Below are positions 32,952-41,933 of a stretch of 56,415 nucleotides of DNA, piece after piece. Location: the NCBI RefSeq assembly GCF_009765375.1, contig NZ_VTOK01000021.1:1-56415 (forward strand). The letters are read 5' to 3'. The stretch comes from Alteribacillus sp. YIM 98480. Its GTDB lineage: Bacteria > Bacillota > Bacilli > Bacillales > Marinococcaceae. A model generated the notes under the pieces. It worked only from the letters and a program-made list of their open reading frames with translations. It was not told the origin of the DNA and ran no database searches. Position numbers and translations under genes: made by a program. How positions within the stretch are numbered: position 1 is the first letter of the stretch; every line of letters begins with the position of its first letter.

Positions 32952-33255
32952 GGAAGGTAAGAAATTATAAATATTTGGTCTAGCTTCAGCGCCCAGCCGC
33001 TCAGGCGCACACGATAAAGAGGAACTTTTGCTAAAACCGCGAACGTCCTGTCGCAACGCAAAAGGCAACACCTCCAGTGCAAGCCCGTTCAGCGTTGTCA
33101 CAGGACGTGACGCTCGTAGCCGAACTTCCTTCTTTTAAAGCGTTTGTGCTTTTCTTAGAAAATTTAAATTTGCTAAAGGAGTGCTCTAATGAAACATCCT
33201 ATGATTTGCAGAACCTGTCACGGGCTGAGTGGAGAGCTTGTTTTTCTAAAGTGCT
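32952..33255 (+). repeat. Dispersed repeat family A, copy 3 (core type 2, degenerate end)
   Basis: It starts with TAAGAAATTATAAATATTTGG and a shortened TCTAGCTTCAGCGCC, followed by the type-2 core (CAGCCGCTCAGGCGCAC ... CGAACGTCCTGTCGC). An additional CAACACCTCCAGTGCAAG stretch is shared with copy 5. The right end is degenerate (AGAACCTGTCACGGGCTGA, GAGCTTGTTTTTCT) and mixed with family B-like sequence at 33150-33180. Open frames crossing it are not genes. Confidence 0.75.
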
Positions 33256-33487
33256 TCTTTTTTTCTTCTCACTGTTGATAAAAGCGGTAAAAAGCTATAA
33301 AATAAATTATCCACATGTGGATATTATTTGTCTTTTTCAAATGACTGCGATATGGTATTCTATTAAGTTGGGGATATATTAGATCCCTTTGTATTATAAA
33401 ATTATTCCAATGTTGTTCATACTGTTAAATATATATTATTAAGATAGATTGCATAGTGCCGCATTCAAGGATAAAAGTGGGGTTCAT
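33256..33487. other. Non-coding stretch upstream of mnmE with a DnaA-box palindrome
   Basis: No gene is seen. TTATCCACA (33307-33315) is immediately followed by TGTGGATAT (33316-33324), giving the palindrome ATCCACATGTGGAT. This is 2.7 kb from the main oriC cluster and outside its usual extent. Confidence 0.6.
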
Positions 33488-33602
33488 ATACTGTTTTGCG
33501 ATTAGAAAAACTCGTGTTGCCGCCAAGTCTAAATGGCGGATGACGTAGTTTTCCTTATACTTTGATCCTTAAACAAAGTTAAACATTCCTAAAGAATAAA
33601 AT
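33488..33602 (-). repeat. Dispersed repeat family B, copy 2 (near full length)
   Basis: On the minus strand: CTTTAGGAATGTTTAAC, CTTTGTTTAAGGATCAAAG, TATAAGG, CGCCATTTAGACTTGGCGGC, then AGTTTTTCTAA. It contains the uninterrupted IS target sequence GATCAAAGTATAAG. It sits just upstream of the mnmE ribosome-binding site. Confidence 0.8.
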
Positions 33603-33620
33603 TAAAGGAGGTGAAGAAGG

Positions 33621-34997
33621 ATGGAATTTGATACGATCGCTGCCATTTCAACACCATCTGGAGAAGGAGCTATCGCTATTGTACGATTAAGCGGAGAGGA
33701 TGCTTTGTCGATTGCAGATAAATTATATAAAGGAAAGAGCCGATTAATAGAAGCACAGACTCACACTATTCATTACGGACATCTATTTGACCCTAAAATC
33801 GAGGAGGCAGTAGAAGAAGTGATGGTATCCGTCCTTCGGGCCCCTAAGACATTTACAAGAGAAGATGTCGTTGAAATAAATTGTCATGGCGGACTAGTAT
33901 CTGTAAATAAAGTGCTCGATTTGGTTCTAAGTTATGGAGCAAGATTAGCTGAACCAGGCGAATTCACAAAACGTGCGTTTTTAAATGGCCGTATTGATCT
34001 TTCTCAAGCAGAAGGAGTGATGGATCTTATCCGCGCCAAGACGGATCGGGCCATGAATGTTGCCTTAAAACAAGTAAATGGACGCTTATCTGATAAAGTG
34101 AGACGTCTTCGTCAGAAGCTCCTTGAAACTGTGGCAAATGTGGAAGTTAATATAGATTATCCAGAGTATGATGCAGAATCTGTCACTCTTGAAAGGTTGA
34201 AAGAACACGCTGTAGAAGTAAGGGACGAAATAGATCAGCTTCTTGCGACGGCCAAACAAGGTAAAATATTACGTGAAGGACTTGCTACTGCCATTATAGG
34301 ACGTCCAAACGTTGGCAAGTCGTCTTTAATGAACAGCCTTGTTCATGAGAATAAAGCGATCGTTACGGATGTACCTGGTACTACACGTGATGTACTAGAA
34401 GAGTATGTAAATGTACGCGGCGTCCCCCTTCGACTTATTGATACAGCTGGTATTCGCGAGACTGAAGATATTGTTGAAAAAATTGGAGTCGAGCGTTCCC
34501 GGCAAGTTTTGACGGAAGCAGATCTTATTTTATTAGTAATTAACAGCGCAGAAGATCTGACAGAAGAAGACAAAGCTCTATTTCAAGCGATTCAAGGTTT
34601 AAATGCAGTCGTTATTATGAATAAAACTGACCTCGATAAAAAAATCGATGTGGAAAAAGTTCGAGAATTAGCTTCTGGCCGACCGATTATTGCGGCTTCC
34701 TTATTAAAAGATGAAGGAATTGAAGAGCTAGAACAAGCTATTTCAAGGATGTTCTTTGAAGAAGGGGTTGAAACCGCGGATTTAAGTTATATTTCAAATG
34801 CTCGCCATATTGGATTGTTAAATCAAGCAAAAAGGTCGATTGATGAAGCATTAGAAGCGGCAGACCTGGAAGTTCCGGTAGACATGGTGCAGATAGATAT
34901 TACGAGAGCGTGGGAGCAGTTAGGTGAAATTGTAGGAGATAACGTTCATGACAGCCTTATCGACCAGCTGTTTTCACAGTTTTGTTTAGGAAAATAA
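33621..34997 (+). CDS. mnmE: tRNA modification GTPase MnmE (TrmE)
   Basis: MnmE, with MnmG, builds the cmnm5 group on U34 of certain tRNAs. The 458-residue protein has an N-terminal folate-binding domain ([22 protein letters not shown]), a helical domain and an inserted G domain: G1 [10 protein letters not shown]2 TTRD, G3 DTAG and G4 NKTD. The C-terminal CLGK carries the essential cysteine. Start ATG follows AAAGGAGG. mnmG follows at 30 bp, making a mnmE-mnmG operon. Confidence 0.98.
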   Translation: MEFDTIAAISTPSGEGAIAIVRLSGEDALSIADKLYKGKSRLIEAQTHTIHYGHLFDPKIEEAVEEVMVSVLRAPKTFTREDVVEINCHGGLVSVNKVLDLVLSYGARLAEPGEFTKRAFLNGRIDLSQAEGVMDLIRAKTDRAMNVALKQVNGRLSDKVRRLRQKLLETVANVEVNIDYPEYDAESVTLERLKEHAVEVRDEIDQLLATAKQGKILREGLATAIIGRPNVGKSSLMNSLVHENKAIVTDVPGTTRDVLEEYVNVRGVPLRLIDTAGIRETEDIVEKIGVERSRQVLTEADLILLVINSAEDLTEEDKALFQAIQGLNAVVIMNKTDLDKKIDVEKVRELASGRPIIAASLLKDEGIEELEQAISRMFFEEGVETADLSYISNARHIGLLNQAKRSIDEALEAADLEVPVDMVQIDITRAWEQLGEIVGDNVHDSLIDQLFSQFCLGK

Positions 34998-35027
34998 GAA
35001 AGTAAAAATTAAAAGGAGGTAATAAGG

Positions 35028-36917
35028 ATGCATTATGAAGGCGGCGAATTTGATGTCATTGTTATTGGTGCAGGTCATGCAGGGGTAGAAGCTGGTCTTG
35101 CTGCTGCTAGAATGGGCTCAAAGACCTTAATGCTTACACTGAACTTGGATGCCGTAGCGTTTATGCCATGTAACCCTTCCGTTGGTGGACCGGCTAAAGG
35201 TATTGTCGTTCGTGAAATAGATGCGCTAGGCGGTGAAATGGCGAAGAATATAGATAAAACTCATATTCAAATGAGAATGCTTAATACAGGGAAAGGTCCA
35301 GCTGTACGGGCATTGCGTGCTCAGGCCGATAAGTTTTTATATCAACATGAAATGAAAAAAACATTGGAAGAGGAAGAAAACCTTCTTCTTCGTCAAGGGC
35401 TCGTAGAAGAACTCATTGTCGAAGACGGAATTTGTAAGGGAGTCGTTACCAATACTGGTGCCTCTTATTATGCGAAAACGGTTATCGTTACAACAGGAAC
35501 GTATTTGCGCGGTAAAATTATTCTCGGAGATTTAGCGTATGAAAGCGGACCGAATAATATGCAGCCATCTGTCAACCTTTCTCATAGTTTAAAGTCGCTA
35601 GGTTTTGAGATGGTGAGATTTAAAACAGGAACTCCTCCACGTGTAAATGGAAGCAGTATTGATTATGATAAAACTGAAATTCAGCCTGGAGACGACAAAC
35701 CTCGTGCCTTTTCCTATGAAACGACAAAATATATTACGGATCAGCTGCCTTGCTGGCTGACGTATACAGGTGAAACAACACATTCTATTATTAACGAAAA
35801 TCTAACACGGTCCCCGATGTACAGTGGAATGATTGAAGGCACAGGACCACGCTATTGTCCATCGATTGAGGATAAAATAGTACGTTTTCATGATAAACCA
35901 AAGCATCAAATCTTCCTCGAGCCAGAAGGAAGAAATACGTCTGAGGTTTATGTACAAGGACTTTCAACCAGCTTACCTGAGGATGTACAATTTAAAATGT
36001 TAAAAACAATTCCTGGGCTTGAAAATGTTCGAATGATGCGTCCAGGTTATGCAATTGAGTATGATGCAATTGTGCCGACACAGCTCTGGCCGACTCTTGA
36101 AACGAAAAAAGTAGAAAATTTGTTTACAGCAGGACAGATTAATGGCACTTCCGGATATGAAGAAGCAGCGGGTCAAGGCATTATGGCCGGAATAAATGCA
36201 GCTTGCAAAGCGCAAGGTAAAGATGGAGTTATTTTAGATCGTTCAGATGCATACATTGGCGTTTTGATTGATGACTTGGTGACAAAAGGAACAAATGAAC
36301 CGTATCGTTTGCTAACATCAAGAGCAGAATATCGTCTGTTATTGCGTCATGATAATGCTGATCTTCGTCTAACCGATATTGGTTATCGTATTGGTCTAAT
36401 TCCAAAAGAGCGCTATGAACGCTTCAACAATAAAAAAGATTCTATTGCAAAAGAAAAAGCCCGATTGGAAAAAACGATTGTTAAACCAAGTGATGAATTG
36501 CAGCAATTACTTGAGGAAAAACAATCTTCACCAATGAAAGAAGCAGTATCAGCTGCTCATTTGCTTAAACGTCCGGAACTTGGGTATGAAGATATTATTC
36601 CGTTTGCTTCAGGAGAAGAAAATGTTTCTCCAGATGTCGCTGAACAGGTAGAAATTCAGACAAAATATGAAGGATATATTACGAAACAATTAGAACAAGT
36701 AGAGCGTATGAAAAAGATGGAGAAAAAGAAAATTCCAGAAAACCTGGATTACGAACAAATCTCTGGAATCGCAACAGAAGCAAGGCAAAAACTTGCTGAA
36801 GTTCGTCCTATTTCGGTAGGCCAGGCTTCTAGAGTTTCAGGTGTGAATCCATCTGACATCTCGATTTTACTTGTATATTTGGAGCAGGGAAGATTGGCAA
36901 AAACAGCTGAAGCGTAA
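35028..36917 (+). CDS. mnmG: tRNA uridine-34 carboxymethylaminomethyl modification enzyme MnmG (GidA)
   Basis: This is the 629-residue FAD-binding partner of MnmE. The dinucleotide fold is at the N-terminus ([21 protein letters not shown] in the first 35 residues). The family signatures [11 protein letters not shown] and [16 protein letters not shown] are present. The C-terminal helical domain (about 540-629) binds MnmE and tRNA, ending with [13 protein letters not shown]. Start ATG follows AAGGAGG. The length is the standard 625-632. Confidence 0.98.
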   Translation: MHYEGGEFDVIVIGAGHAGVEAGLAAARMGSKTLMLTLNLDAVAFMPCNPSVGGPAKGIVVREIDALGGEMAKNIDKTHIQMRMLNTGKGPAVRALRAQADKFLYQHEMKKTLEEEENLLLRQGLVEELIVEDGICKGVVTNTGASYYAKTVIVTTGTYLRGKIILGDLAYESGPNNMQPSVNLSHSLKSLGFEMVRFKTGTPPRVNGSSIDYDKTEIQPGDDKPRAFSYETTKYITDQLPCWLTYTGETTHSIINENLTRSPMYSGMIEGTGPRYCPSIEDKIVRFHDKPKHQIFLEPEGRNTSEVYVQGLSTSLPEDVQFKMLKTIPGLENVRMMRPGYAIEYDAIVPTQLWPTLETKKVENLFTAGQINGTSGYEEAAGQGIMAGINAACKAQGKDGVILDRSDAYIGVLIDDLVTKGTNEPYRLLTSRAEYRLLLRHDNADLRLTDIGYRIGLIPKERYERFNNKKDSIAKEKARLEKTIVKPSDELQQLLEEKQSSPMKEAVSAAHLLKRPELGYEDIIPFASGEENVSPDVAEQVEIQTKYEGYITKQLEQVERMKKMEKKKIPENLDYEQISGIATEARQKLAEVRPISVGQASRVSGVNPSDISILLVYLEQGRLAKTAEA

Positions 36918-36921
36918 TAGC

Positions 36922-36968
36922 AGCTCCAGCGCCCCTATTTACTTTAAAGTTTGGGTTGGCGCTGGAGT
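36922..36968 (+). terminator. Long-looped hairpin between mnmG and rsmG
   Basis: AGCTCCAGCGCC and GGCGCTGGAGT pair (10-11 bp, GC-rich) around a 25-nt loop directly after the mnmG stop. No strong T-run follows (TTATTTATC), so it may act as a weak terminator or RNA stabiliser. The arm AGCTCCAGCGCC is identical to the start of family A repeats. Confidence 0.65.
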
Positions 36969-37044
36969 TATTTATCTTACATAAAAAAATCTAAGTGAAA
37001 TTTGGAGACTTTTATACTTTAACAGGTAAAGGTGGCTTATTTTA

Positions 37045-37761
37045 ATGAGTAAGCATCAATTTGGAAGCTGGCTGCAAAAAGAAGGAATACAACTGACAGA
37101 AAAGCAGGAGAAACAATTTGAAGTGTATTACCGAATGCTGGTAGATTGGAACCAAAAGATTAATTTGACTGGGATTACAGAAGAAGCTGAAGTGTACGAA
37201 AAACATTTTTATGACTCATTAACTGCTGTATTTTCCCATAACTTCCATAACGTTAATGACTTGGTGGACATTGGCGCAGGTGCTGGTTTTCCGAGTATAC
37301 CAATAAAAATATGTTTCCCTCACCTTAAAGTCGTTATTGTCGATTCATTGCAAAAAAGAACGAGATTTCTCGAACAGCTTGCAGGGGAAATACAACTGCA
37401 AAATATTGACTTATTGCATGGACGTGCCGAAGAATTAGCACACAATCCTGCACACCGTGAAAAATATGATGTCGCGATTGCTCGGGCAGTAGCGAAGATG
37501 TCTGTACTAACAGAACTTTGTCTCCCATTTGTAAGAAGAGGCGGGACACTTTTGGCTATGAAAGGATCAACTGGATTAGAGGAAAAAGAAGAAGCTGGTA
37601 AAGCATGTCGGACACTTGGTGGAAAATGGCTGGATCCCTGTTCGTTGAAACTTCCAAATGAAAAGAGTGAAAGGTATATTCTTCGGATGGAAAAAATTGA
37701 TTCTACTCCTAAAACTTATCCTCGAAAACCTGGAACGCCATCAAAAAAACCGCTGGTTTAA
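37045..37761 (+). CDS. rsmG: 16S rRNA (guanine-527-N7) methyltransferase RsmG
   Basis: RsmG (GidB) methylates G527 in the 530 loop; its loss gives low-level streptomycin resistance. The 238-residue Rossmann methyltransferase has the SAM-binding motif VDIGAGAGFPSIPIKI (about residues 73-88) and KVVIVDSLQKR as motif II. A conserved ARAVA stretch is near 153, and the C-terminus is basic and Pro-rich. Start ATG follows AGGTGG. It lies in the mnmE-mnmG-rsmG-noc order of Bacilli. Confidence 0.97.
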   Translation: MSKHQFGSWLQKEGIQLTEKQEKQFEVYYRMLVDWNQKINLTGITEEAEVYEKHFYDSLTAVFSHNFHNVNDLVDIGAGAGFPSIPIKICFPHLKVVIVDSLQKRTRFLEQLAGEIQLQNIDLLHGRAEELAHNPAHREKYDVAIARAVAKMSVLTELCLPFVRRGGTLLAMKGSTGLEEKEEAGKACRTLGGKWLDPCSLKLPNEKSERYILRMEKIDSTPKTYPRKPGTPSKKPLV

Positions 37762-37905
37762 AGTTATGTCTGCCCTTAACATGGTAGACAAAGGATTCAA
37801 GCGTGGTAAAATATATGCAGAAAAGGTCGAAGGTTAAAAGAAGGGTTTTCGCACGGCAGCGGCGAAAATGATATATTGTAGTTTCTAGTAAGGTGGTGTC
37901 AGGCA

Positions 37906-38769
37906 ATGAAGCAATCGCTTCAAAAGTGGTTTGGCCTTGGAGACCAAGATGATGGCAAGGAAGAAGAAAAAGTGGAACAAGAGGAACGTCCGCAAGAGGA
38001 AGTGAAATACCTTCCTGTTGATAATATTATTGCCAATCCATTTCAGCCGCGTACGATTTTTCAAGAGGAAAAGATTGCGGAGCTTGCACAATCGATTCGC
38101 ACTCATGGGCTGTTGCAGCCAATAACTGTACGACAGCGGGAAAGCCGTTATGAAATAATAGCAGGAGAACGCCGGTGGCGTGCAGCAATAAGTATTGGCA
38201 TGGAAGAGATTCCAGCAATAATTAAAGATTTTAATGATACGCAGACAGCTTCTGTTGCTCTTATTGAAAATCTCCAACGAGAAGAATTAACTGCTATTGA
38301 AGAAGCTGCTGCATACGCCAAGCTTCTGGATTTACACGGATTAACACAGGAAAGTCTGGCACAGCGCCTCGGTAAAGGCCAGTCTACTGTTGCAAATAAA
38401 CTCAGGCTTCTCCATCTAACAGAGAACGCTCAGAACGCCTTGAAAGAAAGAAAAATAACCGAAAGGCATGCTCGGGCTCTTCTGCCTATTAAGGACGCAG
38501 AAAAACAAGAAAAAATATTAAAAGAAATTATTAATAATGAATTAAATGTTAAACAAACAGAAGAGCTAATAAAAAACTTTCAAGGAAAAGAACAAAAACC
38601 TAAAAAGAAAAAACCAACCAGGAAACATTATTCCAAAGATACTCGTCTTGCAATGAATACTATAAGGCAATCAGTAGATATGGTGACCAAAAGCGGAATG
38701 AATATTGAGACGGATGAAGAAGAAAATGAGGAATATTATCAATTTACGATACGAATCCCGAAGAAATAA
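37906..38769 (+). CDS. noc: Nucleoid occlusion protein Noc
   Basis: Noc is a ParB paralogue that binds NBS sites around the chromosome and attaches to the membrane, blocking FtsZ over the nucleoid. The 287-residue protein has the N-terminal amphipathic membrane-targeting helix ([12 protein letters not shown]). The CTP-binding region contains AGERRWRAA, a helix-turn-helix is at about 150-175 ([20 protein letters not shown]), and a C-terminal dimerisation domain follows. It is distinguished from Spo0J by that N-terminus and by position before soj. A candidate binding site lies at 17308-17321. Confidence 0.95.
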   Translation: MKQSLQKWFGLGDQDDGKEEEKVEQEERPQEEVKYLPVDNIIANPFQPRTIFQEEKIAELAQSIRTHGLLQPITVRQRESRYEIIAGERRWRAAISIGMEEIPAIIKDFNDTQTASVALIENLQREELTAIEEAAAYAKLLDLHGLTQESLAQRLGKGQSTVANKLRLLHLTENAQNALKERKITERHARALLPIKDAEKQEKILKEIINNELNVKQTEELIKNFQGKEQKPKKKKPTRKHYSKDTRLAMNTIRQSVDMVTKSGMNIETDEEENEEYYQFTIRIPKK

Positions 38770-38802
38770 TCTACCAAAGCAAACGGTAGATTATTTTTTT
38801 AA
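38767..38802 (+). terminator. Rho-independent terminator after noc
   Basis: TAATCTACC and GGTAGATTA form a perfect stem around an 11-nt loop, followed by TTTTTTT. It overlaps the noc stop codon. Confidence 0.93.
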
Positions 38803-38804
38803 AA

Positions 38805-38955
38805 GGTAAGAATTATAAATATTTGGCGTTTTACATGTCTAACGCAAGCGCCTACTCGCTCGAGAACCTTTCAGTTCGTCAATGGAAAGCAAAGATCAGC
38901 TGACCCTCCAGGACTTGTCGCGGCTGACCAAGGCGCTTGCGCTTTTCTTACTAAA
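38805..38955 (+). repeat. Dispersed repeat family A, copy 4 (core type 1)
   Basis: Left end TAAGAATTATAAATATTTGG and TTTTACATGTCTAACGC, type-1 core (CTACTCGCTCGAGAACC, TCAATGGAAAGCAAAGATCA), right end TGTCGCGGCTGACCAAGG and CGCTTGCGCTTTTCTTA. It is a complete copy between noc and soj. Confidence 0.87.
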
Positions 38956-39017
38956 ATCACGTTCTGTACTTCACGTCCATTTTTAATCGCACTTTTTCAA
39001 AAATGAACCGGAAAAGT

Positions 39018-39060
39018 TGTCGAAAAAACCTTTGCGAAATTATTCAGAAAACATGATAAA
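39018..39060 (+). promoter_or_regulatory. Possible soj promoter with a Spo0A-type heptamer
   Basis: TTGCGA (39032-39037) and GATAAA (39055-39060) are spaced by 17 bp and could be a weak promoter. TGTCGAA at 39018-39024 equals the core of the Spo0A box. A 7-bp motif is expected several times by chance in this window, so this is tentative. Confidence 0.35.
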
Positions 39061-39139
39061 ATAAAAGACAATGAATAAAAATAATTATTTTATATCAAGT
39101 GAAAAAGATAAGCAGCTAGAAAGGAAAGTAGGTGTCCCG

Positions 39140-39901
39140 ATGGCAAAAGTAGTTGCTATCGCAAACCAAAAAGGCGGTGTAGGGAAGACTACTACTGCCG
39201 TGAATATAAGTGCGTGCCTAGCATACATAGGGAAAAAAGTACTTCTGGTAGATATTGATCCGCAAGGTAATGCAACGAGCGGTGCAGGTATTGAAAAAGG
39301 GGATGTTGATGAATGTGTTTATAACCTTTTAGTAGAGGATGCAAAAATTAATCAAGTTATCAAACAATCAAGTGTAGAAAACTTGCATGTTGTTCCATCT
39401 ACTATTCAACTCTCAGGAGCAGAAATAGAATTAGTGCCGACTATTTCCAGGGAAATTCGTTTAAAAAAAGCACTAAGTGAAGTTGATGGGGAGTACGATT
39501 ATATAATTATAGATTGTCCCCCGTCGCTTGGTTTATTAACGATTAACGCATTAACGGCTTCTGACTCTGTGTTAATTCCTGTACAATGCGAATACTATGC
39601 CCTCGAAGGATTAAGTCAACTTCTAAATACCGTTCGTTTAGTACAGAAGCATTTGAATACAGACCTTGCTATTGAAGGGGTGGTGTTGACGATGCTGGAT
39701 GCACGCACCAACTTAGGTTTGCAAGTGATTGAAGAAGTGAAGAAATACTTCAGAGAAAAAGTGTTTAATACTATTATTCCAAGAAATGTGCGTTTAGGAG
39801 AAGCACCTAGTCATGGACTCCCGATTATTTTGTATGACGTTAAATCAAGAGGGGCGGAAGTATATTTAGACCTAGCAAAGGAAGTGGTGGCCGGTGGGTA
39901 A
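39140..39901 (+). CDS. soj: Chromosome partitioning ATPase Soj (ParA)
   Basis: Soj is a deviant-Walker ATPase that dimerises on DNA with ATP and, as a monomer or dimer, inhibits or activates DnaA. The 253-residue protein has KGGVGKTTT at residues 11-19, the second motif DIDPQGNATSG, and DCPPSLGLLT. The ATG at 39140 follows AGGTG and matches the family start MAKVVAIANQKGG; an extension to 39071 lacks a ribosome-binding site and is rejected. Its stop overlaps the spo0J start by 8 nt, so the two are translationally coupled. Confidence 0.97.
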   Translation: MAKVVAIANQKGGVGKTTTAVNISACLAYIGKKVLLVDIDPQGNATSGAGIEKGDVDECVYNLLVEDAKINQVIKQSSVENLHVVPSTIQLSGAEIELVPTISREIRLKKALSEVDGEYDYIIIDCPPSLGLLTINALTASDSVLIPVQCEYYALEGLSQLLNTVRLVQKHLNTDLAIEGVVLTMLDARTNLGLQVIEEVKKYFREKVFNTIIPRNVRLGEAPSHGLPIILYDVKSRGAEVYLDLAKEVVAGG

Positions 39902-40757
39902 AGGACTTGGCAGGGGGTTAAATGCTTTTTTTCCTGACGAGACGAAGGGACAAGATAACGTTATTAAAGACGTAAAAATAAAAGATTTACGTCCTAACCC
40001 TTATCAGCCTCGACAATCTTTCACTGAAGAAGCAATCTCAGAGCTAAAAGAGTCGATTGAAGAGCATGGAGTACTTCAACCGCTTATTGTACGAAAAAGT
40101 ATTAAAGGATATGAAATTGTAGCCGGCGAACGAAGGTACAGAGCGGCAAGAGCAGCAGGGTTAAAGACAGTGCCAGCTGTAGAAAAAGAATTCTCAGACG
40201 AAAAAATGATGGAAGTAGCCCTTATTGAAAATTTACAAAGAGAAAATTTAAATCCATTAGAAGAAGCTAGAGCGTACGAGAAGTTAATGAAATATTTAGG
40301 GGTTACGCAAGAGGAGTTATCAAAGAGACTGGGAAAAAGCAGGCCTCATATTGCAAATCACCTGCGTTTAATGCAGCTTCCTAAAGATGTCCAGCATAAA
40401 CTTGCAGATAAAACAATTTCAATGGGGCACGGTAGAACGCTTTTAGGGTTAAATGATAAGACAAAGGCTAGCGAAGTATTAAATAAAATCGAAAAACAAT
40501 CTTTAAATGTCCGTCAAACAGAAGAATTAGTTCAACAAATAAATAATGTTTCACGTGAAACAAAACAAAAAGAAGTTAAAACGTCTGACAATACCTCTAT
40601 ATTTATTAAATCGAAAGAAGAAGAATTACGTTCTTATTTCGGGACATCTGTTTCTATAAAAAAAGGAAAAAGAAAAGGAAAAATTGAAATTGAATTTATA
40701 ACAGAGGATGATTTGGAGAGAATTCTTGAATTATTAGAGCAAGAAGAGAAAAAATAA
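39894..40757 (+). CDS. spo0J: Chromosome partitioning protein Spo0J (ParB)
   Basis: This is the CTP-dependent DNA clamp that loads at parS, recruits SMC condensin and controls Soj. The 287-residue protein has an N-terminal GRGLNAFF Soj-interaction peptide. The CTP-binding region contains NPYQPRQSF and GERRYRAARAAG, the helix-turn-helix is at about 140-165 (VTQEELSKRLGKSRPHIANH), and a C-terminal dimerisation domain follows. The start is GTG. The gene contains its own parS site (40547-40562) and is followed by a terminator. Confidence 0.97.
   Translation: MGKGLGRGLNAFFPDETKGQDNVIKDVKIKDLRPNPYQPRQSFTEEAISELKESIEEHGVLQPLIVRKSIKGYEIVAGERRYRAARAAGLKTVPAVEKEFSDEKMMEVALIENLQRENLNPLEEARAYEKLMKYLGVTQEELSKRLGKSRPHIANHLRLMQLPKDVQHKLADKTISMGHGRTLLGLNDKTKASEVLNKIEKQSLNVRQTEELVQQINNVSRETKQKEVKTSDNTSIFIKSKEEELRSYFGTSVSIKKGKRKGKIEIEFITEDDLERILELLEQEEKK
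40547..40562. promoter_or_regulatory. parS site within spo0J
   Basis: TGTTTCACGTGAAACA is a perfect 16-bp palindrome and full consensus. The B. subtilis spo0J gene contains a parS at the equivalent place. Confidence 0.96.
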
Positions 40758-40779
40758 TCTTTTTCTGTCTAACAATGGT

Positions 40780-40807
40780 AAAGTCCCGCAAAAAGGGGCT
40801 TTTTTTG
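40780..40807 (+). terminator. Rho-independent terminator after spo0J
   Basis: AAGTCCC and GGGGCTT pair around a CGCAAAA-type loop, followed by TTTTTTT. Confidence 0.9.
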
Positions 40808-41126
40808 TGCTTCGTGAACGTTTAGTAGATATTCCTTTACCTGGACGGCCTCCTTTAAACATGACGGCAAGCCAAGTTCTTCTAATTGCATCCACAATGG
40901 ATAGGACAGTAAGTACTTGTAGTGGAAGCGGTTCAAAATCTTTCAATAGGGTAAATTGGTTGTTTTTTGCTTATCGTTGCTCTTCCATGCAATAATTGTG
41001 AGGGGTGGGGGCTTGATGAGCATTTGAGATAACAGCAGTATCCATTGTTTGCAAATTATAATTAGTCAGAATTTTAAGTGATTTTCAAAGGCAGTATAAG
41101 TACAGTCGCCCCCTCTGTTTACATGT
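40808..41126. other. Intergenic region spo0J-yyaC without a recognised gene
   Basis: This is 319 bp. Open frames of 60-70 codons exist on both strands around 40740-40995, but neither has a ribosome-binding site nor a family I recognise. The minus-strand frame overlaps the terminator and the end of spo0J. It could be a decayed gene; no other structure was seen. Confidence 0.4.
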
Positions 41127-41831
41127 TTAAGACTCGTCACTCGGCGGGTTTTCTTTATGAAGACTTTGTTGAAGTGAAAAAGCTAACTCTGTTTTGGATA
41201 ACCCTTTTGTGTGAACTGGTGTTTGGGAAACATTATTTTTTGTAATAGAGCCAGAATGAACTTTTAATTTATTATCAGCTAATATGAAGCCTTGGGATAT
41301 ACAATCTGCCATTGCCATTACTGTATATAACCTCGTATTTTGTAAAACAAAATATTCCATCATTCCACTAACATTGACAATACCTGTCACGTGCATTTCT
41401 CCTACGTGTGGAAGCTTCTTTTTCATAGCTGCTCCAGGGATGACTGGACCTTCGGAAAAATTTATTTTCCCTACATTTTTGACTCGGCCGAGACAAGCGT
41501 CAATAGCTACTATGAATGGACGGTGATGATAACAATGAATCATTTCTATAGTTTCCTCTAAATTAACCGCATGAACGGGTTTGGCTAAAGTTCCATATAC
41601 ATATAGCCGCTTAAGAGAACTCTTTTCTAAAGAAGAACCGATAATAGGTCCTAAAGAGTCACCAGTTGATCGATCTGTGCCAATACAAACAACCACAATA
41701 TCACGGTAGGATGGAACCTTATCCAGTTGCTCTGCTAACTGGGAAGCTAGTCTAGAAGCTGCCCCGTTTTCTTCTGAATGAACTTGATAAGAAAAGGGAA
41801 TTCGAGTGGAAGCGGGTTTTTTTCCAAGCAT
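41127..41831 (-). CDS. yyaC: Spore protease YyaC
   Basis: The 234-residue YyaC family protein is related in fold to the GPR spore protease and is expressed in the forespore in B. subtilis. Conserved stretches include VVVCIGTDRSTGDSLGPIIG (about residues 46-65), VYGTLAKPVHAVNL, the AIDACLGR segment and GEMHVTGIVNVSG. The C-terminus beyond about 200 is poorly conserved. The ATG follows AAGGAGAG. It is one of the few genes here that run against the replication fork, as in B. subtilis where yyaC also follows spo0J. Confidence 0.92.
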   Translation of the reverse strand: MLGKKPASTRIPFSYQVHSEENGAASRLASQLAEQLDKVPSYRDIVVVCIGTDRSTGDSLGPIIGSSLEKSSLKRLYVYGTLAKPVHAVNLEETIEMIHCYHHRPFIVAIDACLGRVKNVGKINFSEGPVIPGAAMKKKLPHVGEMHVTGIVNVSGMMEYFVLQNTRLYTVMAMADCISQGFILADNKLKVHSGSITKNNVSQTPVHTKGLSKTELAFSLQQSLHKENPPSDES

Positions 41832-41933
41832 ATTGGTCTCTCCTTTTTCATATTAGTCCCAGTATAGGAACCTTTTTCAATTTCTATACGTTCGCCTCTA
41901 TAGAAGGTGAGCCTAGACAAAGGGAGAGAGCAG

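Noticed and set aside
33190-33279. Short frame with MKHPMICRTCHG and CxxC behind AAAGGAG
   Set aside because: Looks like a small zinc protein at first, but the sequence AGAACCTGTCACGGGCTGA is the degenerate right end of a family A repeat; the frame is only 29 codons.
33077-33382. 101-codon frame upstream of mnmE
   Set aside because: It runs through a family A repeat and AT-rich DNA, with no ribosome-binding site or recognised family.
40734-40995. Overlapping 60-70-codon frames on both strands after spo0J
   Set aside because: Neither has a start signal; one overlaps the spo0J terminator. Kept only as unexplained intergenic DNA.
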